Shown piece by piece: positions 44,972 to 53,213 of a stretch of DNA of 64,000 bases. The DNA comes from Deinococcus piscis (lineage in GTDB: Bacteria > Deinococcota > Deinococci > Deinococcales > Deinococcaceae). The position numbers were made by a program, and so were the translations under genes. The stretch spans positions 1 through 64,000 of the forward strand of contig NZ_BNAL01000009.1 of the NCBI RefSeq assembly GCF_014653275.1. Reading direction: 5' to 3'. Numbering within the stretch: the first letter of the stretch is position 1; each line of letters starts with the position of its first letter. The notes beneath the pieces are model-generated. The model saw only the letters and a program-made list of their open reading frames with translations. It was not told the origin of the DNA and ran no database searches.

Positions 44972-45453
44972 GTGATTACGTTCTACGGCACTCAGGCACA
45001 GGCGCGGGCAGACGCTGCGGCGCGGTCCTTACGTGAAAAGGTGCTGTGCTTTGTGGTGCGTGAGCGTGAGCTGCTGGTGTTTGACCATGTTCCAGACGGC
45101 GGCGCAGGCGTCCAGGTCGTGGCCGGTGGTGTAGAGGCAGCCGAAGCACCTGAAGCGGCTGCGGTGCGCGAACTTCGGGAGGAATCTGGTCTCCAACTGA
45201 GCAAGCCGCAGTACCTCTGCTCGTACCTGTGGGAAGCGCAGCTCCCGCACCGCTTCACGCGCATACCTACGCCTTTGCTGCGCCTGATAGCCTCCCCGAC
45301 GAATGGCAGCACCACGCCGACGGGCATCTGTTTTCCTTCCACTGGGCCGACCTCGCAGACCCCAAGCTGGACTGGGAGATGGATGCGGCATTGCCTCACC
45401 TCCTTAGACATTTAGACCCTCAGACCCTTAGACCTCCAAAGGAGCATCCATGA
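44972..45453 (+). pseudogene. Nudix hydrolase gene with a frameshift, first in the T-box operon
   Basis: GTG 44972 begins VITFYGTQAQARADAAARSL. A full Nudix box follows (GGVEAAEAPEAAAVRELREE, then SGL): G-x5-E-x7-REL-x-EE-x-GL. Near 45256-45264, at an ACGCGCAT run, the frame breaks. A shift of two bases restores TYAFAAPDSLPDEWQHH and HLFSFHWADLADPKLDWE, ending in an ATGA overlap with valS. As it stands the product ends at 45415 after a nonsense tail. The Nudix box survives, so the loss may be recent, or it may be a sequencing error. Confidence 0.7.
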
Positions 45454-48137
45454 CCGACCCCACCCAAAACACTTCCGCCCTCCCCGCACAGTTCGACCCC
45501 GCCGCCACTGAGCCGAAGTGGGCCACGCTCTGGCGTGAGCAGCCGTTCAAGGCCGACGCACACAGCGACAAGCCTCCCTTCACCATCGTGATTCCCCCGC
45601 CCAACGTCACCGGCAACCTGCACCTGGGCCACGCGCTGGACAACACCCTGATTGACACCCTGATTCGCTACAAGCGCATGGCGGGCTTCGAGGCGCTGTA
45701 CCTGCCGGGCATGGACCACGCGGGCATCAGCACGCAGGTGATGGTGGAGCGGCAGCTCAAGGATCAGGGCACGGACCGCCACGCGCTGGGCCGCGACAAG
45801 TTTCTGGAAAAAGTCTGGGAGTGGAAAGAAGAGTACGGCGGCGTCATTCTGGACCAGCTGACCCGCCTGGGCGTCAGCGCCGACTGGAGCCGCGAGCGCT
45901 TCACGATGGACGAGGGCCTCAGCCGCGCCGTGCGCAAGCAGTTTGTGGACCTGTACCACGACGGCCTGGCCTACCGGGGCGAGCGCATGGTGAACTGGGA
46001 CCCGGTCAGCCAGACCACGCTCAGCGAGCTGGAGATTGACCGCGAGGAGCGCCAGGGCAAAATGTACACCCTGTCGTACCGGCTTGAAGATGCCAGCGAG
46101 CGCGAAAGCAACGGCGACGCGGGTGAAATCCGGATTGCCACCGTGCGGCCCGAAACCATCTTCGCGGACCAGGCGATTGCCGTGCATCCCGAAGACGCGC
46201 GCTTCCGCCATCTGGTCGGCAAGCAGGCCCGCATTCCATTGACCGAGCGCTGGATTCCCATCATTGCCGATGAAGCCGTCGAGATGGACTTTGGTGTGGG
46301 GGCACTGAAAATCACCCCAGCACACGACCCCACCGACTTTGAAGTGGGCGAGCGCCACGGCCTAGAGCGCCCCAGCGTGATCGACCTGACCGGCAACCTG
46401 GCGGGCGAACTGGTGCCCGCCGAGTTCCAGGGGCTGGAGCGCTTCGAGGCCCGCAAAAGTGTGGTGAGGGCGCTGCGCGAAAGCGGCGACCTGCTAGAAG
46501 AAAAAGACCATAAGACCGCGATTGGCCTGAGCGAGCGCACCAAAGTGCCGGTGGAACCGATTATCTCCGAGCAGTGGTTCGTGAACGTCAAACCGCTAGC
46601 CGAGCGCGTGCTGAAGGGTCTGGACAACGGCGACATGCGCCTGACCCCCGCCCGCCACGAGAAAATTAACCGCGACTGGTTGGAAAATATCCGTGATTGG
46701 AACATCTCAAGGCAGCTGTGGTGGGGCCACCAGATTCCCGTGTGGTACGACGAGGAAGGCAACATCTACGTGCCGGACCGGGACAACCCCGACCTCGACT
46801 GTGACAAAGACCCCCGCTACGCCCACCTCAATCTGCGCCGCGACCCGGACGTGTTCGACACCTGGTTCAGCTCTAACCTGTGGCCTTTTTCCACGTTGGG
46901 CTGGCCCGACACGGACGCCCCCGACTTCCGCAAGTTCTACCCCACCTCGGTGCTGGTGACCGGCTACGACATCCTGTTCTTCTGGGTGGCACGCATGCAG
47001 ATGGCTGCCTATGAGCACACCGGCCAGGCCCCCTTCCGCGACATCATGCTGCACGGGCTGTATCTGGACGAAAAGGGCCAGAAGATGTCCAAGAGCAAGG
47101 GCAACGGCATTGACCCGCTGGAGCTGTTCGGGCAGTACGGGGTGGACGCCTGCCGCTTTGCCTTTACCTTCCTGAGTACCGGCGGGCAGGACATCCGCCA
47201 CGATGACCGCCGCTATGAGCAGGGCCGCAACTTTGCCAACAAGTTGTGGAACGCGACCCGCTTTGCGCTGATGCGCCTCGAAGGCGTCACGCTGCCGCAG
47301 GAAGACCCGGCCACAGCCCTGCGTGAACTGAAGGCGGACGGTGAGCTGAGTCTGGCGGACCGCTGGATTATCAGCCGCCTGAACGCCGTGAGCGCCGAAG
47401 CAAGCGCCCAGCTGGACGACCTGGACATCGGCGCGGCGATTCGCACGCTGTACGCCTTTGCCTGGGACGAGTTCTGTGACTGGTACATCGAGGCCAGCAA
47501 GCCTGCGCTCGAAACGGGCAACGTGCAGACGGCCCGCGTCCTGAAAGCTGTGCTGGCGCAGATTCTGAAGCTGCTGCATCCCTTTATGCCGTTTATCACC
47601 TCCGAGCTGTACGCCGCGCTGGGCTATGAGGGCCAAATCGCCCTGAGCGAGTGGCCCCGCAGTGACGCCGCCCTACACGACGCCGAAGCCACCCGCGCTT
47701 TTGACGCGCTGCGTGCCGCCGTGAATGCCGCCCGCAGCCTCAAGAACGAGCTGGGCCTCTCGCCCCAGGACCGCCTGAGCGTGGTGGTCGAAGGTGACCT
47801 GAAAGACGTGGTTCACGCCAACGCCCGCGTGGTGGGGCAGATGGCCCGCGTGGACCTGGTGGACACGCTAGAAGGCCGCACCCTCAGTCAAGTCGAACAG
47901 GGCGTGACCATCCTCGCGCCGCTGGAAGGCACCGTGGACGTGGACGAGTGGCTGGGCAAGCAGCGTAAGCGCCTGGCCGAGTTCGAGAAGCAGATCAAGC
48001 AGGCGCAGGGCAAGCTGAGCAACGAGCGCTTCGTGGCGAACGCCCCCGCCGAGGTGATTGAAGAAGAGCGCAGGCGCGTGGAGGACTTCGGCAAGCAGAA
48101 GGAAAGATTAGAAGGGGTGCTGAAGCAGTTCGAGTGA
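45450..48137 (+). CDS. valS: Valyl-tRNA synthetase
   Basis: A class I synthetase of 895 residues. The HIGH motif is PPPNVTGNLHLGHALD near residue 50 and the KMSKS motif is KGQKMSKSKGNGIDP near residue 545. The editing domain lies between them (TVRPETIFADQAIAVHP near residue 230). The anticodon-binding domain and a C-terminal coiled coil (LGKQRKRLAEFEKQIKQAQGKL) follow. AAAGGAG precedes the ATG, which would overlap the stop of an intact Nudix gene. The valine T-box 0.5 kb upstream should couple expression to the charging of tRNA-Val. Confidence 0.97.
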   Translation: MTDPTQNTSALPAQFDPAATEPKWATLWREQPFKADAHSDKPPFTIVIPPPNVTGNLHLGHALDNTLIDTLIRYKRMAGFEALYLPGMDHAGISTQVMVERQLKDQGTDRHALGRDKFLEKVWEWKEEYGGVILDQLTRLGVSADWSRERFTMDEGLSRAVRKQFVDLYHDGLAYRGERMVNWDPVSQTTLSELEIDREERQGKMYTLSYRLEDASERESNGDAGEIRIATVRPETIFADQAIAVHPEDARFRHLVGKQARIPLTERWIPIIADEAVEMDFGVGALKITPAHDPTDFEVGERHGLERPSVIDLTGNLAGELVPAEFQGLERFEARKSVVRALRESGDLLEEKDHKTAIGLSERTKVPVEPIISEQWFVNVKPLAERVLKGLDNGDMRLTPARHEKINRDWLENIRDWNISRQLWWGHQIPVWYDEEGNIYVPDRDNPDLDCDKDPRYAHLNLRRDPDVFDTWFSSNLWPFSTLGWPDTDAPDFRKFYPTSVLVTGYDILFFWVARMQMAAYEHTGQAPFRDIMLHGLYLDEKGQKMSKSKGNGIDPLELFGQYGVDACRFAFTFLSTGGQDIRHDDRRYEQGRNFANKLWNATRFALMRLEGVTLPQEDPATALRELKADGELSLADRWIISRLNAVSAEASAQLDDLDIGAAIRTLYAFAWDEFCDWYIEASKPALETGNVQTARVLKAVLAQILKLLHPFMPFITSELYAALGYEGQIALSEWPRSDAALHDAEATRAFDALRAAVNAARSLKNELGLSPQDRLSVVVEGDLKDVVHANARVVGQMARVDLVDTLEGRTLSQVEQGVTILAPLEGTVDVDEWLGKQRKRLAEFEKQIKQAQGKLSNERFVANAPAEVIEEERRRVEDFGKQKERLEGVLKQFE

Positions 48138-48158
48138 TTGAGGGTTGAAGGAAAGAGG

Positions 48159-48191
48159 CCCGCTGCCCTGAGGAGGGGTGGCGGGTTTTTT
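48159..48191 (+). terminator. valS terminator
   Basis: CCCGCTGCCC (48159-48168) pairs with the GGGGTGGCGGG side (48175-48185), followed by six T. The minus-strand gene to its right ends inside the T-run. Confidence 0.82.
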
Positions 48192-48663
48192 ATGGTTTGA
48201 TGTTCGGATATTGAGCGAAAAAGCGGGCACGCCGCTCTTTGCTGAAGAACACCACAAGATTATCGGCCATGCCGTCAATGATTTCGGGATTTTGGCGATC
48301 AACCTCAGCAGTGACGATAAAAACGGTCTTCTCGCCCACGTACAGTATGATTTCACCAAGCAATATCTCTAGACCTTTGAGCGGTTCTCCAATAAGCGCT
48401 TTCCAGTCAGGGTGTTCCGATACGCCTTCAAAAACTCCACCGGTCAGGTAATCCACCATTCGCCCAATCCGAACCGTAATCCCCTTTTCGTCGGCAGTAT
48501 CCCAAGTGATGAAGAAATATCCCATATCAAAGATGAGCTCCACGCCTTGCCCAACATCGTGCGTGCCCAAATGGTTCAGATCAATATTCGCATCGCATGG
48601 CGGGCGATAGTAGACAATGCGCCGGAGCGGCTGATGGAGAAAGGAAGCAAGGTCAGGCAACAC
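48190..48663 (-). CDS. Low-GC hypothetical protein, probably acquired
   Basis: 157 residues with no family I recognise: acidic, probably mixed alpha/beta, with VELIFDMGYFFITWDTADEKGITVRIGRMVDYLTGG in its middle (residues 41-76). Base composition drops to roughly half GC, well below the genes on both sides, and AT-rich codons (TTT, ATT, AAT, GAT) are frequent, which points to transfer. Lone small genes of this type sometimes encode immunity proteins, but no toxin gene adjoins. ATG 48663 is the first start. TTG or GTG starts further upstream are not needed. Confidence 0.55.
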   Translation of the reverse strand: MLPDLASFLHQPLRRIVYYRPPCDANIDLNHLGTHDVGQGVELIFDMGYFFITWDTADEKGITVRIGRMVDYLTGGVFEGVSEHPDWKALIGEPLKGLEILLGEIILYVGEKTVFIVTAEVDRQNPEIIDGMADNLVVFFSKERRARFFAQYPNIKP

Positions 48664-48707
48664 AAATCTATTTTGAACTTTTGCTCTTATTTTTGCTGCT
48701 TCCCGTC

Positions 48708-49610
48708 TCAGTCGAGGGCTCGCAGGTCCACCAACTCTACATCCGGCCCCAGTACCCGCAGCGCCGCTTCCAGCGGGCCTTTGTGCGCCAGCCCCACCAG
48801 GACCAGGAGCCGGTCACCGGGAATCGGCAGAGTGGCCGTCCGCAGCCGCGCCGCTATCGCCAGATTGCGGGCGTCCCAGTCGGCCTGCTTCATGCGCCCC
48901 GGCAGGCCCAGCCGGAAATTGACATCTGTTTCCAGAGCAATACTCTGCTGGACGCTCTGCGGAGCATTCACCGCCAGCAGGGTCTGCCAGTGGTCACTAT
49001 GCTGAGGTAGCTGCGTCCCCGGCTGTTCGCTCAGCCACGCCTCAAAATCAGGCGAGGTCGCGGCCTGCAAGTAAGCCCGCTCCTGTTCTGTCGGCCAGTC
49101 TGTGAGTGGGAATTCATCAAACAGGCACAGACTGGCATGTCCCAGCTGACGGGCCAGAGCCACGCCCAGGCTCACGCTTTCCGCTGGCGACTGCGCGAAC
49201 TCCCCCAGGTCAGCCCGCAGGTCTGCGGGAAGGTCAGCCTCTTCCCAGTGCAGCAGCGCATTATGCGGCTCCAGCGCCGCCAGATAAGCCAATGCCCGCT
49301 GTGGAATCGGTCCGCTCCGGGCCTGTGCCAGCGCCTCAAGGCGGCTCCAGCCCGTGACCTGCTGCGCCCGTTGGCCCAACTGCCAGGCCACCGGACGCCC
49401 ACCGTGCCGCAACTCGGCATTGGGGTGACCGAGTTGCGAGTAAGTCTCCACCAGATCACCGGGCAGCACTTCCACCGCTATCTGGTCCGGTGCCCAAGCC
49501 CGCAGACGGTCTAGGGTCACGTCCAACTTCGGCTGCATCTTCAGCTGGGCCAGGTGCGGAGTGCCGATAACCAGGACCTCGGTGGGACAGCCCGCGTAAG
49601 TGGGAAGCAT
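48708..49610 (-). CDS. DUF5694-like protein
   Basis: About 300 residues. The opening EVLVIGTPHLAQLK (GTPHLA) and the following LRAWAPDQIAVEVLPG match the DUF5694 pattern, and LLVLVGLAHKGPLEAALRVLGPDVELVDL closes it, resembling the TraB/ChaN-like fold. The function is unknown. The start ATG 49610 follows TACACT with six bases between on the minus strand. The longer open frame to 49967 runs over the neighbouring gene and is rejected. It is divergent from the P-loop kinase gene. Confidence 0.72.
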   Translation of the reverse strand: MLPTYAGCPTEVLVIGTPHLAQLKMQPKLDVTLDRLRAWAPDQIAVEVLPGDLVETYSQLGHPNAELRHGGRPVAWQLGQRAQQVTGWSRLEALAQARSGPIPQRALAYLAALEPHNALLHWEEADLPADLRADLGEFAQSPAESVSLGVALARQLGHASLCLFDEFPLTDWPTEQERAYLQAATSPDFEAWLSEQPGTQLPQHSDHWQTLLAVNAPQSVQQSIALETDVNFRLGLPGRMKQADWDARNLAIAARLRTATLPIPGDRLLVLVGLAHKGPLEAALRVLGPDVELVDLRALD

Positions 49611-49691
49611 GGTTAAAGTGTAGCCACAGTCAAGCGCCGCGTGCGTAGCCCCTTGCACCCACTCCGTCAGCCCCGTATCATCGGCCTTCTG

Positions 49692-50168
49692 ATGCCCACC
49701 CTGCACCTGCTGGTCGGCCTGCCCGGAGCAGGCAAAACCACCCTGGCCCGCACCCTGGAGCGCGAACAGAGCGCCCTGCGCCTGACCCCGGATGAGTGGA
49801 TGAAGCCGCTGTTTGGCGTGGACGATACGGAGGGCAAACGCGGCCTGCTGGAGCGCGAGCTGCTGTGGTCGGTGGCGGGCCGGACGCTGGAACTGGGCGT
49901 CAATGTGGTGCTGGACTACGGCCTGTGGTCCCCGCAGGAGCGTGCCCTGTACCGAATGCGGGCGCATGACTTGGGGGCCGAGGTCCGGCTACATGTGTTG
50001 GACCTGCCGCTGGATGAGCTGTGGGCGCGGCTGGAAGGGCGTAACGCGGGCGGCGAACATCCTTTTCAGGTGTCCCGCGAGCAGCTGTGGGAATGGGACC
50101 GCTGGTTTCAGCGCCCAGACGCCGATGAGCTGGCCGAGTTCGGAACGGGCGCGGACGCTGCCGACTAA
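49692..50168 (+). CDS. AAA-type P-loop kinase-like protein
   Basis: 158 residues from MPTLHLLVGLPGAGKTTLARTLE, with Walker A at residues 9-16 and a zeta-toxin/polynucleotide-kinase-like layout: RLTPDEWMKPLFG near residue 30, VVLDYGLWSPQERALYRMRA near residue 70 and LHVLDLPLDELWARLEGRN near residue 98. The family phosphorylates small molecules or nucleic acid ends, and the substrate is unknown. A TATCAT box at 49676-49681 lies ten bases before this ATG. It is convergent with tilS-tadA, eight bases apart. Confidence 0.78.
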   Translation: MPTLHLLVGLPGAGKTTLARTLEREQSALRLTPDEWMKPLFGVDDTEGKRGLLERELLWSVAGRTLELGVNVVLDYGLWSPQERALYRMRAHDLGAEVRLHVLDLPLDELWARLEGRNAGGEHPFQVSREQLWEWDRWFQRPDADELAEFGTGADAAD

Positions 50169-50176
50169 GCCATGTT

Positions 50177-51796
50177 TCAGCCCCGGCGAAATCCCGCGAA
50201 GGCTTCCTTGAGCAAGCGAGCACACTCGCCAGCGCGGTAGCCGCCCTGCACCTGCGGCTGCACACCCCAGCGGTGGCCCAGCAGGTCGTGAACGCCGCCC
50301 AGCGCCCCGGCTTTGGGGTTGGCCGCGCCATACACGATACGCCCCACACGGGCTTCCAGGGCCGCGCCCAGGCACATCGGGCAGGGCTCCAGGGTCACCA
50401 CCAGGGTGCAGTCGCTCAGGTAGGGGGTGCCAAGAACGCCAGCAGCCTGCCGCAGCGCCTCCAGCTCGGCGTGACGGGTCATGTCTCCGCACTCACGGCT
50501 GCGGTTGCGCCCGAGGCCTACCACAGCGCCGGACGCGTCCAGCACGGCAGCCCCCACCGGCACTTCCTGGGCAGCAGCGGCAGCCCTGGCCTGGGCCAAC
50601 GCGGCGTCCATCCCGGCCCACAGCGGGTCGTGCCAGCCGGTTTGTGCGCGGGCACCGGCGGCCCACACCGGCGGACGCAGCCCCACCCACTGCACCCCTT
50701 GTGCCGACACCAGCAGCGGCACCTGGGAGCGCCAATCGCGGGGCACGCGGGCTTCGGCCAGCACGTCACTCAAGCGGCGCGTGCCCCCCGGCAGCCGAAT
50801 GCGGTCCCCCGGCTGCGGTGTGCGCCCCTGCCACTCGGCAGGATGGTCAAAGTCTGGGGCGCTGAAATTGGGTCGCGCGGCAGGCAACACGAGCTGCCCC
50901 CCCGTGACACTGACCGGCTGCCCCCCGGGCAAGGTGAGGTGCCGGGTCTCCCCTACAGCCAGCGCTGCGGCCAGCTCACGCAGCTGCCCAGCATGGACCT
51001 TCAGGCCAGCGCCGCCCAGCTCGGCCCGCAGCCAGCGGCGCAGCAGAGCGGGCGGCTGCCCCGACAGCGGTGTATGCGGCTGTATGGCGGCAGCCAGGCC
51101 CGTCAGCACAGCTTCGTCTTCAGCAGCGCGGCCAGCCAGGGCCGCCAGCGTTTCCTCAGCCGCAGGAAAGCGGGAGCGCAGCAGCGGCAGCACGTCCAAC
51201 CGCAGCCACACACGGGTCAGGGCCGTGTCCGCGTTGGTGGAATCCTCACGCCAGTCCTGGCCCAGCGCCTGCAGATAGGCTTCGATCTCTTCCCGCGTCA
51301 CTGCCAGCAGCGGGCGCTCGACCCCACCCCAGCGCGGCGCGATGCCGGTCAGGACCGCTTCACCGCGTAGCAAGCGCATCAGCACCGTTTCGGCCTGGTC
51401 GCGGCGGGTGTGGGCGGTGAGCACCGTTTCCATGCCTGCGGCCTTCGCCGTGCGCGTCAGGAACGAGTAGCGCAGCCGCCGCGCCGCCTCTTCCAGGTTC
51501 CAGCCCCGCGCCTGCGCTACCCGGCCCACATCGGCCTGCCCGCCTGCATAGGGAACACCCAGTTCAGCGGCCAGCGCCTCCACCCAGGCGGCGTCCTGTG
51601 CCGAGTCCGGGCGCAGCATGTGGTCAAAGTGGGCTGCGAGCGGCTCAGCGCCAGCGTCCAGCAGCCCCCGCAGCAGCGCCACGCTGTCGGCTCCACCCGA
51701 CACTCCGGCCACCACCCGCCGCCCACGGTAGGGGCGCAGCGCGTCCCCCAACGCACCTGACGGCCTACCCACTGGCGGTTCACCTGAACAAGTCAC
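50177..51796 (-). CDS. TilS-TadA fusion: tRNA(Ile)-lysidine synthase joined to tRNA adenosine deaminase
   Basis: 539 residues. The N-terminal PP-loop VVAGVSGGADSVALLRGLLDAG near residue 30 and TAHTRRDQAETVLMRLLRG are TilS, which makes lysidine at C34 of tRNA-Ile(CAU). The TilS C-terminal domains run to about residue 385. From WAGMDAALAQARAAAAAQEVPVGAAVLD on it is TadA, with HAELEALRQA and PCPMCLGAAL as the zinc-deaminase motifs; TadA makes inosine at A34 of tRNA-Arg. GTG 51796 is set by TACACT seven bases upstream on the minus strand. Confidence 0.92.
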   Translation of the reverse strand: MTCSGEPPVGRPSGALGDALRPYRGRRVVAGVSGGADSVALLRGLLDAGAEPLAAHFDHMLRPDSAQDAAWVEALAAELGVPYAGGQADVGRVAQARGWNLEEAARRLRYSFLTRTAKAAGMETVLTAHTRRDQAETVLMRLLRGEAVLTGIAPRWGGVERPLLAVTREEIEAYLQALGQDWREDSTNADTALTRVWLRLDVLPLLRSRFPAAEETLAALAGRAAEDEAVLTGLAAAIQPHTPLSGQPPALLRRWLRAELGGAGLKVHAGQLRELAAALAVGETRHLTLPGGQPVSVTGGQLVLPAARPNFSAPDFDHPAEWQGRTPQPGDRIRLPGGTRRLSDVLAEARVPRDWRSQVPLLVSAQGVQWVGLRPPVWAAGARAQTGWHDPLWAGMDAALAQARAAAAAQEVPVGAAVLDASGAVVGLGRNRSRECGDMTRHAELEALRQAAGVLGTPYLSDCTLVVTLEPCPMCLGAALEARVGRIVYGAANPKAGALGGVHDLLGHRWGVQPQVQGGYRAGECARLLKEAFAGFRRG

Positions 51797-51860
51797 GTCT
51801 GGCAGTGTAGCCGCCCACTGCAGGCCAGAATGGGCCTGGCAGACGGCGCGGCAGCTCGGG

Positions 51861-51930
51861 TATACTGTCTGGTCTGCACCACGCTGGATGTATATTTTCC
51901 AGCAAGCATTCCAGTAAAACGTAAGGAATG
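51861..51930 (+). promoter_or_regulatory. Promoter region and inverted repeat upstream of the Lrp-type regulator
   Basis: TATACT (51861-51866) could start a leader of about 150 bases. CATTCC (51907-51912) and GGAATG (51925-51930) form an inverted repeat with centres 18 bases apart, in a locally AT-rich stretch, a plausible operator for autoregulation. The rest of 51797-52019 contains no gene. Confidence 0.4.
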
Positions 51931-52019
51931 TTCTGCCCTTTGACACCCGCCCGGCAAGCCCAGACGGACTCCGCTCCCCTTTCACCTTCACGCCTTCTCC
52001 TGCAAACTCAGAGGAACCT

Positions 52020-52523
52020 ATGAAAAAGACCGACACCGCCGCCAAACGCAAGACGGGCCAAAGTGCCCTGAAACTGGATCAGCTGGACCTTCAGCTGGTA
52101 GATGCCCTACAGCACGACGCCCGGCTGAGTATCCGCGAGCTGGGCCGCCGCCTGGGTGTGTCTGCGCCGACCGTTTCGGACCGGCTCAGCCGACTGGAAG
52201 CGGCTGAAGTGATTCGTTCTTATGGCGCAGTTGTGTCGCTGGGAGCCCTCGGCTACGGCGTGGTGGCTTTTGTAGGCGTGTTCGATACCGGCGAGAAGTT
52301 CGGGGAGCTGGACCAGTGGGCACAGGACCACCCGCACGTTCTGGAATGTCATCACCTGACCGGACGCTTCGCTGCGCTGCTTAAGGTGGCCGTGACCGAC
52401 ATCACCGCCCTCAACGACTTGGTGATGGAACTGGTGGACATGGGCGTGCAGTGTGACACCAGCATCGTGCTGAAATCGCCCGTGCCTGACAAGCTGGTGA
52501 CCGTGCAGCTGCCAAGCGAATAA
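52020..52523 (+). CDS. Lrp/AsnC family transcriptional regulator
   Basis: 167 residues. The AsnC helix-turn-helix lies near residues 25-75: LDLQLVDALQHDARLSIRELGRRLGVSAPTVSDRLSRLEAAEVI (in two parts). The RAM ligand-binding domain follows (VECHHLTGRFAALLKVAV-like, near residue 108). A Lys/Arg-rich N-terminal tail precedes the HTH. GAGGAA lies ahead of the ATG. The effector is probably an amino acid, unidentified. A strong hairpin terminator follows. Confidence 0.92.
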   Translation: MKKTDTAAKRKTGQSALKLDQLDLQLVDALQHDARLSIRELGRRLGVSAPTVSDRLSRLEAAEVIRSYGAVVSLGALGYGVVAFVGVFDTGEKFGELDQWAQDHPHVLECHHLTGRFAALLKVAVTDITALNDLVMELVDMGVQCDTSIVLKSPVPDKLVTVQLPSE

Positions 52524-52543
52524 GCCGGGCACACAGGACACGG

Positions 52544-52586
52544 AAGCAGGGCGCTGGGAAAGAATATGCTTCCAGCGCCCTGCTTT
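52544..52586. terminator. Terminator after the Lrp-type gene
   Basis: AAGCAGGGCGCTGG (52544-52557) and CCAGCGCCCTGCTT (52572-52585) make a perfect 14-pair stem. The T-run is short (TTT). It separates the Lrp gene from the convergent stress-protein gene. Confidence 0.75.
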
Positions 52587-52642
52587 ATGGACTTATTCGT
52601 CTGTGCGGGTCAGCCCCCGATTAGCGCACGCACAGGCCCGGC

Positions 52643-53143
52643 CTAGTCCAGCGACACGGTTTCGTTGGTGCCCAGGTCGCCGCGCTCACCAGTCACCAGG
52701 CCCTTGGCGAGTGCAAACGCCGAAGCCAGCTTGCCGCTGCTCGCCCACAGCTCGGCCCCGTGCGTCTCCACATGAATCAGCTGCACGTTGGGGTCATCTA
52801 TGCCCTGGGGGAAATAAGCCTTATAAAAGTCGCTCCAGACTTCTTCCAGCTTGGCGCGGTCATCCGACAGCTGGGCGCGGCCCGTGATGCTGACATAGTT
52901 CTGGCCGTCCGGCTGGGCGTAGGCCAGGTTCACTTCGGGGCGCTGCGAGATGTCATGCACCCACTCGGTATCCTTGCCACCGATAAACCACAGGTCGCCG
53001 TCAAACTCCTGCTCCTGGGTGGTCACCGGGCGGCTGTGCAGGCGGCCCTCATCGGTCTGCGTGACCAGCATGCAGAACTTGATGCCTTTGATCAGCTCGG
53101 CCACCTTCTGGACAGCTTCTGTACGGCTCATATCGTTGTTCAT
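52643..53143 (-). CDS. Pyridoxamine 5'-phosphate oxidase-like general stress protein
   Basis: 166 residues of the split-barrel flavin-binding fold, Pyridox_ox_2 / general stress protein 26 type: FCMLVTQTDEGRLHSRPVT near residue 22, GDLWFIGGKDTEWVHDISQRPEVNLAYAQPDGQNYVSITGRA (two parts) near residue 50, and WSDFYKAYFPQG near residue 103. It probably binds FMN or F420-like cofactors, with unknown substrate. It is unrelated in detail to the true pdxH at 56286. Confidence 0.87.
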   Translation of the reverse strand: MNNDMSRTEAVQKVAELIKGIKFCMLVTQTDEGRLHSRPVTTQEQEFDGDLWFIGGKDTEWVHDISQRPEVNLAYAQPDGQNYVSITGRAQLSDDRAKLEEVWSDFYKAYFPQGIDDPNVQLIHVETHGAELWASSGKLASAFALAKGLVTGERGDLGTNETVSLD

Positions 53144-53213
53144 GCCTCTAGCATGCCAGACCCGGCGCAGCCGCCCGCCACAGGTAAAGCGAGGGTTAGG
53201 CTCTGCTTCAGCA

